Positions 8,315 through 17,104 of a stretch of DNA of 64,000 nucleotides are shown piece after piece. Each line of letters starts with the position of its first letter. Positions within the stretch are counted from its first letter, which is position 1. The notes below the pieces were generated by a model, which saw nothing but the letters and a program-made list of their open reading frames with translations, did no database searches and was not told the origin of the DNA. Made by a program: the position numbers and the translations under genes. The stretch comes from Pyxidicoccus trucidator (GTDB taxonomy: Bacteria > Myxococcota > Myxococcia > Myxococcales > Myxococcaceae), in contig NZ_JAAIXZ010000002.1 in assembly GCF_010894435.1 (NCBI RefSeq), forward strand, positions 124,001 through 188,000. The letters are read 5' to 3'.

Positions 8315-11300
8315 CTAGATGCCGGGGATGAACTTCTTGGCGGCGTCGCCGAACCCTCCCAGCACGTCCTTGGCCAGGTCACCGGCCTTGCCGCCCAGGT
8401 CTCCAATCACGCCGAGTGCATCCTTCGCCGCGTCGAAGCCGGCGTCGGCCAGGTTCTTGAGCTTGCCCACGGTGTACTCCGCCACGTCACCGCCCAGGCT
8501 GCCCAGGTCCTGCAGCGCTTCGATGCCCTCCTCACCCAGGTTCTCGAGGCCGTCGACCACCGCCTTCGCGCCGTCGGACATCCCGTCGGCCCAGGCCTTC
8601 GCCACGTCCTTCATGGCGCCGACCCCGTCCTTGAGCAGCTCGGTGGCGGCGTCCTTCGCCCACGTCGCCCCCGCGTCGACGCCGCGGGAGATGGCCTCGG
8701 CCGCCTTCTTCGCCGCCTCGCCCGTGGTCTTCGCCACGTCCTTCAGCGCCTGCTGGGCCTTCTCCGCCGCGGCTTCCGCGAGCTCGCCGGTGCCCTTGGC
8801 CAGGTCCTCCAGCTTGTCCACGCCCGCTTCGCCCAGGTTCTTCAGCGCCTCGACGGCCTCGCCGGCGAACTCGACGAACTTCCCGCCGACGTGCTTCATC
8901 ACGTCCCAGGCCTTCTCGGCGATCTTCCCACCCTGCTGCAGGCCCCACTTGGCCATCTCGAAGGATTCCTTCGGGCCGTAGTGGCCGACCATGTGGGCGA
9001 TGCCCGCGGGGCCGGTGGCGACGGCGGAGACGAGGTTGACGCCCTTCACCCAGTCCGGCGCCTCGTACTCCTTCCCCTGCTGCTCGGCCTGCTCCATCTT
9101 CGCCTTCTCGGAGTGCAGGCCGATGTCGATGGCGAGCTCCGCCACGCCGAGCACCGCGCCGGCCGCCAGGTCCACGCCGACGCCGACTCCCGTCGCGTCG
9201 AGGACGAGGCCGCCAATCGCGTCCAGCGCGTTGAGCTTGGCGCCCGTCGCCGCCAGGAAGCTCAGGTCCTTGTTCTTCGAGTAGAGCTCGGCGGACTCCT
9301 TGGTGAGCATCGCCGCGTCGTAGAGGCCCGGCAGCGCGCCGAGGCCCGGGACGATCTTGCTCAGGTTCTTCAGGACCTTGCCGGCGACCTCACCCGTGAC
9401 GGTGACGCCCATCCTCCCGAGCAGGCCGCTCATCATGTCGAGGCCCTGCGAGAGCGCCTTGCCGAGCTGGCCGACGGTGCGGCCGTCCATGTGCTCCAGG
9501 AGGGGGCCCGCCACCTTCAGCACGTTGTTGATGATGGAGGGGTCGGCCTTGCCCGCGAACTTCGCCAGGTTGGCGATGCCGTCCGCGTCCATGTTCTTCG
9601 TGAGCTTCACGAAGGTGTCGAGGTCCTGGCCGTCCAGGTGCTTCACCGTCTTGGCCAGGTCGTCCAGCGCGCCGTCCTTGTTGACGAGCTTGCTGAACTC
9701 GGAGGCGTCCAGCCCCTTCAGGCTCTTGGCGAGCTTGTTGGCGTCGGCCGCGTCCACCCCGTCGAGCGAGGTGAGGAGCTTGTCGAGGTCCCCCGGCGAC
9801 TTCGCCAGCTTGAGCGCCTCGCCGAGGTGGTCGGTGGTGGCGTCCAGCGGCATCTTCCCGGACAGCTTGAAGAGCTTCTCCGCGGTGGCCGGGTTCTTGA
9901 GCGCCTCGGCGGTGACCTTCGGGTCCAGCCCGTTCACCGCGCTGAGGAAGCGCTTCGCCTCTTCCGGGTTGGCGGCGTTGTTGACCTGCTTGAGGACGTT
10001 GTCCAGCCCCTCCGCGTTGCTCGCGTCGAGCTTCTGCAGCAGCGGGGTGAGGTCCTTGATGTCCACCTTGCTGCCGGCCTGGCCCAGCTCGCTGACCTGG
10101 TTGGCGGTGAGCTTGTTCTTCAGGTCGTCCGGCAGGTCGCCCAGCGTGCGGTTGGCGAGCGACTGGGCGTCGGTGACCAGGCCCTCCGGGTTGGGGACCT
10201 TCGCCTCGCGGAGCGTCTTGAGGAACTCCTTGCCGTCCCGCCACGCGCCCGGGGCCTCTCCGGCGAGCTGGAGCGCGGCGAGCGCCTTGTCCTCCGGCTT
10301 CGCGTTCGGGTCCATCAGCGTGAGGCCGGCGCCGGCAAAGCGCGCGGGGCCGTCGAGCTTGCGCAGCGCGGGCGCCAGGTCCTTCATGGCCTGTGTCCCC
10401 TCGGCGCCGAGCAGGTTCTTGGCCGCGGTGGCCAGGGCCACGCCGGCCTTGGCCTTGGCGGCATCCGAGGCCTTCGGGTCGAAGAGCGCCGTGTAGGCGT
10501 CGACCGCGGCCTTGGCGTTGCCGAGCTGGGCATTGCCCCGGTTGAGCAAATCGTTGCCGGGGATGCGCTCACCGATGTTGCCGAGGACTTCCTTCACCTT
10601 CTCGGGCGGGAGCCCCTGGGTGATGGAGGAGCCCAGGGAGAGGGCGGCGGACAGCCGCTGGTCGGGCGAGGACTTCGGGTCGACCAGCGTGCGGGCCGCG
10701 CCGCGGGCGCTGTCATTGCGGAAGACGTTCTTGAACTCGCGCTCGGACAGCTTCAGGGCGTCGGCGATTTCGACGGACTCCTTGGCCTCCTTCGGCGTCT
10801 TGCCCTCCTTGACCTCCGAAGCGAAGAGCGGATCCTTCAGCGTCTTCTTCAGCTCCGCGTTGGTGCGCGTCTCACCCGCCGCGGAGATGATGCGGCCCAG
10901 GGCCTCCTGGTCCTTCACGTCCTTGAGCGGGACGTCGTTGGCGCGAGGGCCGGTCCCCGTCGTCGCCTGTCCCTCCAGCCGGTCGCCGAAGTTGACCAGG
11001 TCCTGGCCGTTCTTGATGCCGAGCTGCTCCAGCGCGGCGCGGTTCTCCGGCTTGCTGTTGAGGATGTCGAACTGCTTCTCCCCGTCGAGCCGCTGCTGCG
11101 TCTCGGCGGCCGTGGGCGCCTTGACGCCCAGCAGCTTCTCCAGGTCCGCCTTGCGGCGGGTGCCCTCGAAGGCGGAGGCCAGCTCGTTCTTCTTGGGCTC
11201 GGTGCCCTTGATGTCCTTCTCGGTGAAGGGCTCGGCGACCTTCTCCCGCTTGGCGATTTCATTCGCCTTCGTCATCTCCGTCGCCGCCTTCTTGGCGGTG

Positions 11301-11671
11301 ATGGCGACGTTCTCTTCGGCCTTCTGGAGCGCCTGGGCCTTCTGCTGGGAGGCCTTGGCGGCGGCGGCGGCCTGCTCCTCGGCGAGCTTGGAGGCCTCGG
11401 CGGCCTTCTTCTGCTCCGGGGGCGTCTTCGTCTTGTCGGCGGCCTGCTGCTTGGCGGCCTCGGCGGCCTTCTTGGCGGCGGCGGCGGCCTTCGCGGCCTC
11501 GGCGGCGGCGCGGGCGGCGGCCTCGGCGGCCTTGCGGGCGGCTTCAGCGGCCTTGCGGGCCTCTTCGGCACGGCGACGCGCTGCTTCGGCTGCTGCCGCT
11601 GCCGCCGCCGCGTCGTTCCCCGATGCCCCGGTGCTGCTGCTACCGCTTACGCCGCTGGTTGGTGCGACCAT
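8315..11671 (-). CDS. Large Ala/Lys-rich helical protein with hydrophobic glycine-rich centre
   Basis: A protein of 1118 residues without a recognised family. The ATG at 11671 follows TTGAGG at about 9 bases; the frame is open 26 codons further but without a better start. Residues about 22-130 are an extreme Ala/Glu/Lys helix (runs of EAARKAAEAARKAAEAA) likely to be coiled coil. The middle (about 230-790) consists of degenerate helical units with recurring LxKLDxxxAxxLxxxL patterns. Around 800-880 is a Gly/Val/Ala-rich segment (LDATGVGVGVDLAAGAV) long enough for a membrane hairpin. The last 250 residues are amphipathic helices (EALKNLGEAGVDKLEDLAKG and relatives). No signal peptide. It could be a structural or secreted pore-forming protein; I cannot decide. 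It is monocistronic with its own terminator. Confidence 0.75.
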   Translation of the reverse strand: MVAPTSGVSGSSSTGASGNDAAAAAAAAEAARRRAEEARKAAEAARKAAEAAARAAAEAAKAAAAAKKAAEAAKQQAADKTKTPPEQKKAAEASKLAEEQAAAAAKASQQKAQALQKAEENVAITAKKAATEMTKANEIAKREKVAEPFTEKDIKGTEPKKNELASAFEGTRRKADLEKLLGVKAPTAAETQQRLDGEKQFDILNSKPENRAALEQLGIKNGQDLVNFGDRLEGQATTGTGPRANDVPLKDVKDQEALGRIISAAGETRTNAELKKTLKDPLFASEVKEGKTPKEAKESVEIADALKLSEREFKNVFRNDSARGAARTLVDPKSSPDQRLSAALSLGSSITQGLPPEKVKEVLGNIGERIPGNDLLNRGNAQLGNAKAAVDAYTALFDPKASDAAKAKAGVALATAAKNLLGAEGTQAMKDLAPALRKLDGPARFAGAGLTLMDPNAKPEDKALAALQLAGEAPGAWRDGKEFLKTLREAKVPNPEGLVTDAQSLANRTLGDLPDDLKNKLTANQVSELGQAGSKVDIKDLTPLLQKLDASNAEGLDNVLKQVNNAANPEEAKRFLSAVNGLDPKVTAEALKNPATAEKLFKLSGKMPLDATTDHLGEALKLAKSPGDLDKLLTSLDGVDAADANKLAKSLKGLDASEFSKLVNKDGALDDLAKTVKHLDGQDLDTFVKLTKNMDADGIANLAKFAGKADPSIINNVLKVAGPLLEHMDGRTVGQLGKALSQGLDMMSGLLGRMGVTVTGEVAGKVLKNLSKIVPGLGALPGLYDAAMLTKESAELYSKNKDLSFLAATGAKLNALDAIGGLVLDATGVGVGVDLAAGAVLGVAELAIDIGLHSEKAKMEQAEQQGKEYEAPDWVKGVNLVSAVATGPAGIAHMVGHYGPKESFEMAKWGLQQGGKIAEKAWDVMKHVGGKFVEFAGEAVEALKNLGEAGVDKLEDLAKGTGELAEAAAEKAQQALKDVAKTTGEAAKKAAEAISRGVDAGATWAKDAATELLKDGVGAMKDVAKAWADGMSDGAKAVVDGLENLGEEGIEALQDLGSLGGDVAEYTVGKLKNLADAGFDAAKDALGVIGDLGGKAGDLAKDVLGGFGDAAKKFIPGI

Positions 11672-11859
11672 GTATTGGAACCTCAAGAATTGGAAAATTC
11701 CTGATCCAATCATCGGCCGATAAGCCGGGAAGTTGCCTAGCCCCGACAATCAGGGTGGCACACAGGCGCCTACCTGCTTGCCAGTGCAGGCGCGATGACC
11801 CTGGGTGAAGGCGGGGCGTGCCAGCTCCGGCCCTGGAGCCCCCCGGTCGCCAGGGTTTG

Positions 11860-11874
11860 GTATACGGCGTATAC
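11860..11874. promoter_or_regulatory. 15-bp operator-like palindrome GTATACGGCGTATAC
   Basis: A perfect inverted repeat (GTATACG-G-CGTATAC) ending 28 bases upstream of the amidohydrolase start codon, in the position of its core promoter. A TetR-family regulator is encoded on the other side of the amidohydrolase gene. TetR proteins bind symmetric sites of this length, so this is the probable operator; binding itself is inferred. Confidence 0.65.
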
Positions 11875-11902
11875 TAAGTCAACGTGACAGGAGGAGCACC
11901 GC

Positions 11903-13306
11903 ATGGGCGACCGATGGCTGCTTCGTGGGGCGGAGGTCATCACCTGTGAGCCCGGGCAGGAGGACCTGCCGCGCGGCGACGTCCTGGTCGAGGACGGGCT
12001 CATCGTCGCGCTCGCCCCCGAGCTGCGCGTCGACGACTGCCGCGTGGTCGACCTGCGCGGGAAGCTCGTCATGCCGGGCCTCATCGATACGCATCGGCAC
12101 ACGTGGCAGACGCCGCTGCGCGCGCTCGGGGCGGACTGGACGGTGATGGACTACCTGGCGGCGGTCCGCGTGAAGCTCGCCCCCGCGTTCCGACCCGAAG
12201 ACCTCCATGCCGCCAACCTGGCCGGAGCGCTGGAGGCCCTCGACGCGGGCATCACCACCCTCGTCGACTACTCCCACTGCATGCAGTCCCCCGAGCACGC
12301 GGACGCCGCGCTCGCCGCGCTGGAGGAGGCCCGCATCCGGGCGCTCTTCGCGTACGGCTATGCGGCGGGGCCCGGCGACAGTCCCGCGCTGCCGACGCAC
12401 GCGAGCCGGCTCCAGGAGGCCCGGCGCCTGCGGCGCACGCGCCTGGCCTCGGATGACGGCCTGGTGCGGCTGGGCGTTGCCCTGACGGAGATGCAGGTCC
12501 CCTGGGAGCAGAGCAGGGCCGAGCTCCACTCGGCGCGCGAGCTTGGCGTCCCCATCACCGCCCATTGCTCCGCGTGGCCCGTGTCGGGCCCGAGCGAAGT
12601 CCAGCGGATGGCGGACGAGGGGCTGCTCGGCCCGGACCTGCTCTTCGTCCACTGCACGTGGAGCTCCGACGAGGACCTTGCGCGCATCGCCGGGAGCGGC
12701 GGCTCCCTCGCGGTGACGCCGGAGAGCGAGCTGCAGATGGGCATGGGCTTTCCCATCACCGGGCGGGCGCTGCGCCGCGGCGTCCGGACGACGCTCGGCT
12801 GCGACGTCGTCTCCAGCAACGGTGGAGACTTGTTCACCGCGATGCGGCTGGCCTTGCAGGTGGAGCGCGGGAGGACGAACGAGCGGGTGGGCCTGCCCCG
12901 GGAGCTCGAGCTCAAGGCCGCTCGCGTCCTCCAGATGGTGACGCTCGAGGCCGCGCAGGCCCTGGGCCTGGGACACGTCACGGGCTCGCTCCGTCCCGGC
13001 AAGCAGGCGGACCTGGTGGTCCTCTCCGCCGACGCGCTGAACCTGACGCCGCTCAACCGCGCCCGGGACGCGGTGGTGCTCCAGGCCCATGCGGGCAATG
13101 TCGAGTCGGTGATGGTCCGCGGCAGGTGGGTGAAGCTCCAGGGCGCCCTGGTCGATGTCGACGTGGCGTCGGTCCGGCGCCGGGTGGTCGCCGCGCGCGA
13201 CGCGGTGCTCGCCCGCGTGGGCGGAGCGGCCGCGCTCCTCGCCGAGCGGGGGGAGCTCGACAGGCACTGGGACACCGGAAGCGGTGGCGTGACGAAGGAC
13301 GCCTGA
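11903..13306 (+). CDS. Amidohydrolase of the TRZ/ATZ (cytosine deaminase-like) family
   Basis: A metal-dependent hydrolase of 467 residues. The ATG at 11903 has an excellent AGGAGG eight bases upstream. The N-terminal beta-sandwich is followed by the metal motif DTHRHTW (62-68; His64 and His66), then ITAHCS, FVHCTWSSDED and TLGCDVVSSNGGDLF, giving the remaining metal ligands and the catalytic Asp of a TIM-barrel deaminase or chlorohydrolase. The C-terminus has the usual LGLGHVTGSLRPGKQADLVV closure. The family deaminates or dechlorinates aromatic N-heterocycles or related amidines; the substrate is not evident here. The adjacent TetR gene and the palindrome upstream suggest induction by the substrate, possibly a xenobiotic or plant compound. 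Confidence 0.9.
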   Translation: MGDRWLLRGAEVITCEPGQEDLPRGDVLVEDGLIVALAPELRVDDCRVVDLRGKLVMPGLIDTHRHTWQTPLRALGADWTVMDYLAAVRVKLAPAFRPEDLHAANLAGALEALDAGITTLVDYSHCMQSPEHADAALAALEEARIRALFAYGYAAGPGDSPALPTHASRLQEARRLRRTRLASDDGLVRLGVALTEMQVPWEQSRAELHSARELGVPITAHCSAWPVSGPSEVQRMADEGLLGPDLLFVHCTWSSDEDLARIAGSGGSLAVTPESELQMGMGFPITGRALRRGVRTTLGCDVVSSNGGDLFTAMRLALQVERGRTNERVGLPRELELKAARVLQMVTLEAAQALGLGHVTGSLRPGKQADLVVLSADALNLTPLNRARDAVVLQAHAGNVESVMVRGRWVKLQGALVDVDVASVRRRVVAARDAVLARVGGAAALLAERGELDRHWDTGSGGVTKDA

Positions 13307-13312
13307 GGGCGC

Positions 13313-14008
13313 TCAGTCCTGGCCGGGCCGTGGAGGCTTCGGGGCCGGGGCCGTCCGTGCGTCGATGCGCCGCTGGATTCCCTCGAGCATGAAGCCCAGG
13401 CTGGCCTCGAACTCGCGCTCGACTTCCGTGGCCCGCATGTGCGGCAGGCTGTGGGCGAGGCCGGGGTAGTCCGAGGCGGGCAGCGCCGCCGCCGCGTCGA
13501 AGAACCGCTGGAAGGAAGGGGAGGGCTCCTGCCTGCGGACCGCTCCCGCCAGCCAGGAGAAGAAGGTGTTGTGCAGCGCTCCCGCCTCGTCCCAGGGGAG
13601 CCCCGCGTCGTGCAGCTTGCGGACCGTCCTGTCGAGGATGACGAGCGTGGTGTGGGCCACGGGGCCCTCATCCAGCAGGAACTCCATGACGCCCCGGTGC
13701 GCCAGGCCGAGGGCGCGCACCCGCGCCGCCAGCTCCCGGAGCCAGGGCACGGGCTCCAGGCGCTCATCCGGGAGCGTGAGGGGTTGGAAGATGGCCTCGA
13801 CAGTCAGGAGCGCGAGCGCGTCGCGGCTCTCGACGTGTTTGTACACGGCCATGGGGGTGGCCCCGAGCCGCTCGGCCAGCGTCCGCATGGAGAGCTGTCG
13901 CAGCCCCTGCTCCCGGACGACGGCGACGGCGGTTGCCACCACGAGGTCTCTCGAGAGGCGTGGAGGACGCCCACGCGGTCCCCGTGGGCTGCTCTCGTCG
14001 GAAGTCAT
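13313..14008 (-). CDS. TetR-family transcriptional regulator
   Basis: A 231-residue repressor. The N-terminal helix-turn-helix is clear (LSMRTLAERLGATPMAVYKH, recognition helix with TPMAVYKHV). The ligand domain is of the tetracycline-repressor C type with a helical, acidic pocket. I take the ATG at 14008 (after a G-run); an ATG 12 bases earlier would add four residues. Its stop is 7 bases from the amidohydrolase stop, and the sequence CTGAGGGCGCTCAG spans both ends, so the two genes are convergent. Probable local repressor of the amidohydrolase through the palindrome at 11860-11874. The start lies 40 bases after a histidine kinase gene on the same strand, so some read-through is possible. 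Confidence 0.9.
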   Translation of the reverse strand: MTSDESSPRGPRGRPPRLSRDLVVATAVAVVREQGLRQLSMRTLAERLGATPMAVYKHVESRDALALLTVEAIFQPLTLPDERLEPVPWLRELAARVRALGLAHRGVMEFLLDEGPVAHTTLVILDRTVRKLHDAGLPWDEAGALHNTFFSWLAGAVRRQEPSPSFQRFFDAAAALPASDYPGLAHSLPHMRATEVEREFEASLGFMLEGIQRRIDARTAPAPKPPRPGQD

Positions 14009-14048
14009 GCCCCCGAGCATAGGGCAGGCCGCCGCCCCGGGCGCGGCG

Positions 14049-15695
14049 CTACACCGGAGAGATGCGGCCCGCCTCCAGGGGCAGCTGCAACTCGAAGCGC
14101 GCGCCGCCTTCGGGCCGGGCCATGGCGCGCACGGTGCCTCCGTGCGCCAGCACCACGCGCCGGACGATGGCCAGCCCCAGCCCCCGCCCGTTGGCGCGGG
14201 TGAGGAAGAAGGGCTCGAAGACGCGGCGCGGGTCCACGTCGGGGATGCCGGGGCCCTCGTCCTCCACCACCAGGCACACGCCTCTCTCCGACGGCGCCAC
14301 CGACATCCGCACCTTGCCGCCGGTGGGTGACGCCTGCACCGCGTTGCGCACCAGGTGCGTCACCGCGAGCTGGAGCAGCGTCTCGTCGCCTTCGAGGTCG
14401 GGCATGTCCGGCGCCTCGTCCACGACGAAGCGCAGCGTGGGCGCGTCCGGGGGACCGTGGAGCTGCCCCAGCGCGCGGCGCACCAGCTCGCCCAGCTGCA
14501 CCGGCCGGGGGCGCGGCTCCAGCGGGCGCACCACGTCCAGCAGGTCCTTGACGATGTCCTCCAGCCGGATGACCTCTTCCTCCAGCATGCCCACCGCGGC
14601 CTGCCCGGTGGGGCCCAGGTGCGCCTCGCGCCGCAGCACCGCCACCGCGTTGAGGACGGCGCCCAGCGGGTTGCGCACCTCGTGGGCCACCACGCCCGCG
14701 GCCTCTCCCAGCACCGTCAGCCGCTCGCGCGCCACCAGCTCGTCCTGGAGCCGGGACACCTCCTCCAGCCGCATCGTCATGCTCTGGTGGTGGCGCACGT
14801 TCTCCAGCGCGCTGCCCAGCAGCTGCGCGAACAGCTCCAGCGTGCCCGCGGCCCCCGGGGTGATGGTGGTGCCCTGCACGGAGAGGATGCCGAACGGCTC
14901 GCCCTCCACGAGGATGGGCGCGTCCAGGCCCTGGGTCTCCGGAGGGTAGAGCTGGCGGATGTTCTCCATCACCTCGGGCGAGTGGATGCGGCTCGCGATG
15001 GCGAAGGCGTCCGGGTGGAAGGCCGCCTTGCGCCGCTGGAGCAGCTCCCGGAAGTGCGGCATGGCGTCGCGGGGGATGCGCACGTCGCCAATGCGCATGC
15101 CGTACATCCGCTCCGCCGCGGCCACGCTGGCGTCCTCCTGGCGCATGGGCCCATGCCGGAAGATGTCGCCTTCCAGCAACAGGATGGACACGTAGAAGCC
15201 CTGGCGGTGCACGGCCTCCACGGCCTTCTCCATCACCGCCTGCTCGTCCCGGCAGCGCATCATCTCCGCGGCCGCAGCCGCCAGCGCCTCGGTGAGCCGC
15301 CGCACGGAGTTCTCGCCCTCCGCGTCCTGCACCAGCACCACGGTGTCTTCCGGCGTCAGGCCCGGCGAGTGCCGTACCGACACGGTGCGTGCCTGCCCGT
15401 CGGCCCGCCGTATGCGGACCCAGATGGGCTGCTCGGGGCGCTTCCCACCCCGGGAGTAGGTCTCGTAGATGGGCTCCACCCACCCGCGCTCCTCGGGGAC
15501 GAAGCGGGCGATTATCTCGGTGACGGGAAGGGCCAGCAGCTCCGCGGCGGGCACTCCAAAGAGGGTCGCCAGGGCCGCGTTGGCGTGCAGCAGGCGCTCA
15601 CCCCGGACCACGGCGACGGCGACGGGCAACCTGTCGAGCAACCGGTAGTCCACGAGAGGGGAAGACACAGCAGAAGGGGGAGACACAGCCGTCAT
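14049..15695 (-). CDS. Soluble PAS-GAF sensor histidine kinase
   Basis: A cytoplasmic kinase of 548 residues. It has PAS (about 10-125: LDRLPVAVAVVRGERLLHAN), GAF (about 140-310: LDAPILVEGEPFGILSVQG), a HisKA dimerisation helix with the H box GVVAHEVRNPLGAVLNAV (about 350) and HATPase_c with VRNAVQASPTGG, VEDEGPGIPDVD and GRGLGLAIV. The NtrB/ZraS-like H box and lack of membrane helices suggest sensing of an internal signal. An in-frame TTG 27 bases upstream could be used, but the ATG at 15695 is preferred. No response regulator is adjacent; orphan kinases are usual in myxobacteria. Confidence 0.9.
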   Translation of the reverse strand: MTAVSPPSAVSSPLVDYRLLDRLPVAVAVVRGERLLHANAALATLFGVPAAELLALPVTEIIARFVPEERGWVEPIYETYSRGGKRPEQPIWVRIRRADGQARTVSVRHSPGLTPEDTVVLVQDAEGENSVRRLTEALAAAAAEMMRCRDEQAVMEKAVEAVHRQGFYVSILLLEGDIFRHGPMRQEDASVAAAERMYGMRIGDVRIPRDAMPHFRELLQRRKAAFHPDAFAIASRIHSPEVMENIRQLYPPETQGLDAPILVEGEPFGILSVQGTTITPGAAGTLELFAQLLGSALENVRHHQSMTMRLEEVSRLQDELVARERLTVLGEAAGVVAHEVRNPLGAVLNAVAVLRREAHLGPTGQAAVGMLEEEVIRLEDIVKDLLDVVRPLEPRPRPVQLGELVRRALGQLHGPPDAPTLRFVVDEAPDMPDLEGDETLLQLAVTHLVRNAVQASPTGGKVRMSVAPSERGVCLVVEDEGPGIPDVDPRRVFEPFFLTRANGRGLGLAIVRRVVLAHGGTVRAMARPEGGARFELQLPLEAGRISPV

Positions 15696-15812
15696 CCTGG
15701 GGGGCGCTCCAAGTGTCCGCAAGCCGTCCCCGGGGAGCCCCGGGGGGCATGTGCAATGGGTTCCCCCGCACCCCGTAGGAAAGGGCGAGGGGCAATACTG
15801 GAGGTAACGACA

Positions 15813-15923
15813 ATGAGGTTCCTGAACGTGATGGGCCGCGATGACCTGGAGCTGAAGGCGGTGATGGCGGTGATGGCCGCCTTCGTGATGACCGGGGCGG
15901 TGTTCCTCGGTCAGATGCTCTAG
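15813..15923 (+). CDS. 36-residue single-pass membrane peptide
   Basis: A very short gene with a textbook ribosome-binding site (CTGGAGG, 8 bases before the ATG). The peptide starts MRFLNVMGRDDLELKAV and continues into a hydrophobic stretch of about 20 residues (VMAVMAAFVMTGAVFLGQ) ending at the TAG. It lies alone between a divergent kinase gene and a convergent PilZ-protein gene. A charged N-terminus plus one helix fits a small membrane regulator or a subunit of an inner-membrane complex; I do not recognise it. The strength of the RBS is the main reason to believe it. Confidence 0.6.
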   Translation: MRFLNVMGRDDLELKAVMAVMAAFVMTGAVFLGQML

Positions 15924-15932
15924 TCGCGCCGG

Positions 15933-15968
15933 GCGAAGCTCGCGAAGCTCGCGAAGTTCGCGAAGTTC
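15933..15968. repeat. Four tandem 9-bp units (GCGAAGCTC/GCGAAGTTC)
   Basis: Two copies of GCGAAGCTC are followed by two of GCGAAGTTC, between the stop of the 36-residue peptide and the stop of the PilZ gene. It is probably a slippage-prone microsatellite without coding role. Confidence 0.8.
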
Positions 15969-15975
15969 GGAAGCC

Positions 15976-17088
15976 TCACTTCTTCACGGGCTTCGCGCGG
16001 GTCAGGTACTGCTGGACGAATTCCTTCTCCTCCTTGCGGAGGTGGCTGAGCCGCAGTCCGTAGCCGCGCGGGTTCTTTCCGTCCTCGATCGAGTTCTCCC
16101 AGATGACGGCGCTGCGCAGCGTCATGACCCTTGGCGGGTCGTCGAAGCGCAGCGTCAGCTCCACCTGGGTCCCCAACCGCAGTGGCTTGTCCGTGGCGAT
16201 GAAGAGGCCGCCCGAGGACAGGTTGATGATGCGGTGGTCGGTGAAGATGCCCGCGTTCTGCAGTGACACCTTCACGTCGGCGTGGATGCGGTCGTCCGAG
16301 CGCCGCTCCAGGCCCACGAACTCGGCGCTGGAGTAGGTGGGCGCCGTCGTCGCCTTGCGGACGGTGGAGGCGGGCGGCGGCTGCGGCGCGGGCGCCGGAT
16401 GCGTGCGGTAGACGGGTGCGGGTGCGGCGGGCGCGGGTGGCGGCGCGATGGGCGCGCGCGCCGGCATGGGCGCCGCCGCGTGCATCACGGGCGGTGGCCG
16501 GGGCGGCATGGCGGCCACCGGAGGCGCCATCGGCGCGACTGGAGGCCTCGCTGGCGCCACGGGCGGCGCGGCGGTGGCGCCTCCCAGGTCCAGCCGGGGC
16601 GGGGCGACCGTACGGGCCGGCTGCGCGCCCTGCGTGTAGAGGGCCTCCGCCTCGCGCATGCGGCGCGAGAGGAAGTCGAAGATCTCCGCCGACACCTTCT
16701 TCAGCTCCGGATGCGTGTCCGGGGCCATGTGGTCCGGCGTGAAGCGCTTGGCCATGCGGAAGTAGGCCAGTCGCAGCTCGTCCAGGCTCGCGTGCGGCTT
16801 GATGCCGAAGATTTCGTGGGCCGCCAGGTTCTGCAGGCCCCGCAGCTGCGTGCGGAGGCGCTCGGCCTGCTGCTGCTCCACCGATTGGGTGGGCTGCGCG
16901 GCGGCGAACAAGTCCCGCAGCTCGGGCAGCTCCTGGAGGGCCACCCAGGTGTTGCCGTCGCGAGAGGCCCGCACCGCGGCCTTCAGCCGCCCTGAGGAGA
17001 TGAGCTCCCTCAGGGCCTGGAGCGCCAGTGGGCCCAGCACGCGACCCAGGTTGTCTGCTACCCAGTAACCCACAGCAGGAGACGACAC
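15976..17088 (-). CDS. GYF_2/J-domain-like/PilZ protein
   Basis: A modular cytoplasmic protein of 370 residues. Residues 5-60 (GYWVADNLGRVLGPLAL...) match the GYF_2-like 'display' module; 85-150 look like a DnaJ-type helical module (HEIFGIKPHASLDELRLAYF, KRFTPDH) without a strict HPD. Then comes a Pro/Ala linker (about 160-250) and a C-terminal PilZ domain of the Myxococcus paralogue type (TIGR02266-like), with the c-di-GMP contact motifs RRSDDR and NLSSGGLF and an ending LSHLRKEEKEFVQQYL. It starts 16 bases after the stop of a receiver-domain gene, so the two are one operon. It probably couples c-di-GMP level to a motility or polarity target; partners unknown. Confidence 0.85.
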   Translation of the reverse strand: MSSPAVGYWVADNLGRVLGPLALQALRELISSGRLKAAVRASRDGNTWVALQELPELRDLFAAAQPTQSVEQQQAERLRTQLRGLQNLAAHEIFGIKPHASLDELRLAYFRMAKRFTPDHMAPDTHPELKKVSAEIFDFLSRRMREAEALYTQGAQPARTVAPPRLDLGGATAAPPVAPARPPVAPMAPPVAAMPPRPPPVMHAAAPMPARAPIAPPPAPAAPAPVYRTHPAPAPQPPPASTVRKATTAPTYSSAEFVGLERRSDDRIHADVKVSLQNAGIFTDHRIINLSSGGLFIATDKPLRLGTQVELTLRFDDPPRVMTLRSAVIWENSIEDGKNPRGYGLRLSHLRKEEKEFVQQYLTRAKPVKK

Positions 17089-17104
17089 GCAGACACCCCG
17101 TGAA

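Noticed and set aside
8891..11704. A 937-codon plus-strand frame over the Ala-rich protein gene
   Set aside because: It mirrors the codon bias of the minus-strand repeats, has no RBS, and is opposed by a proper terminator for the minus-strand gene.
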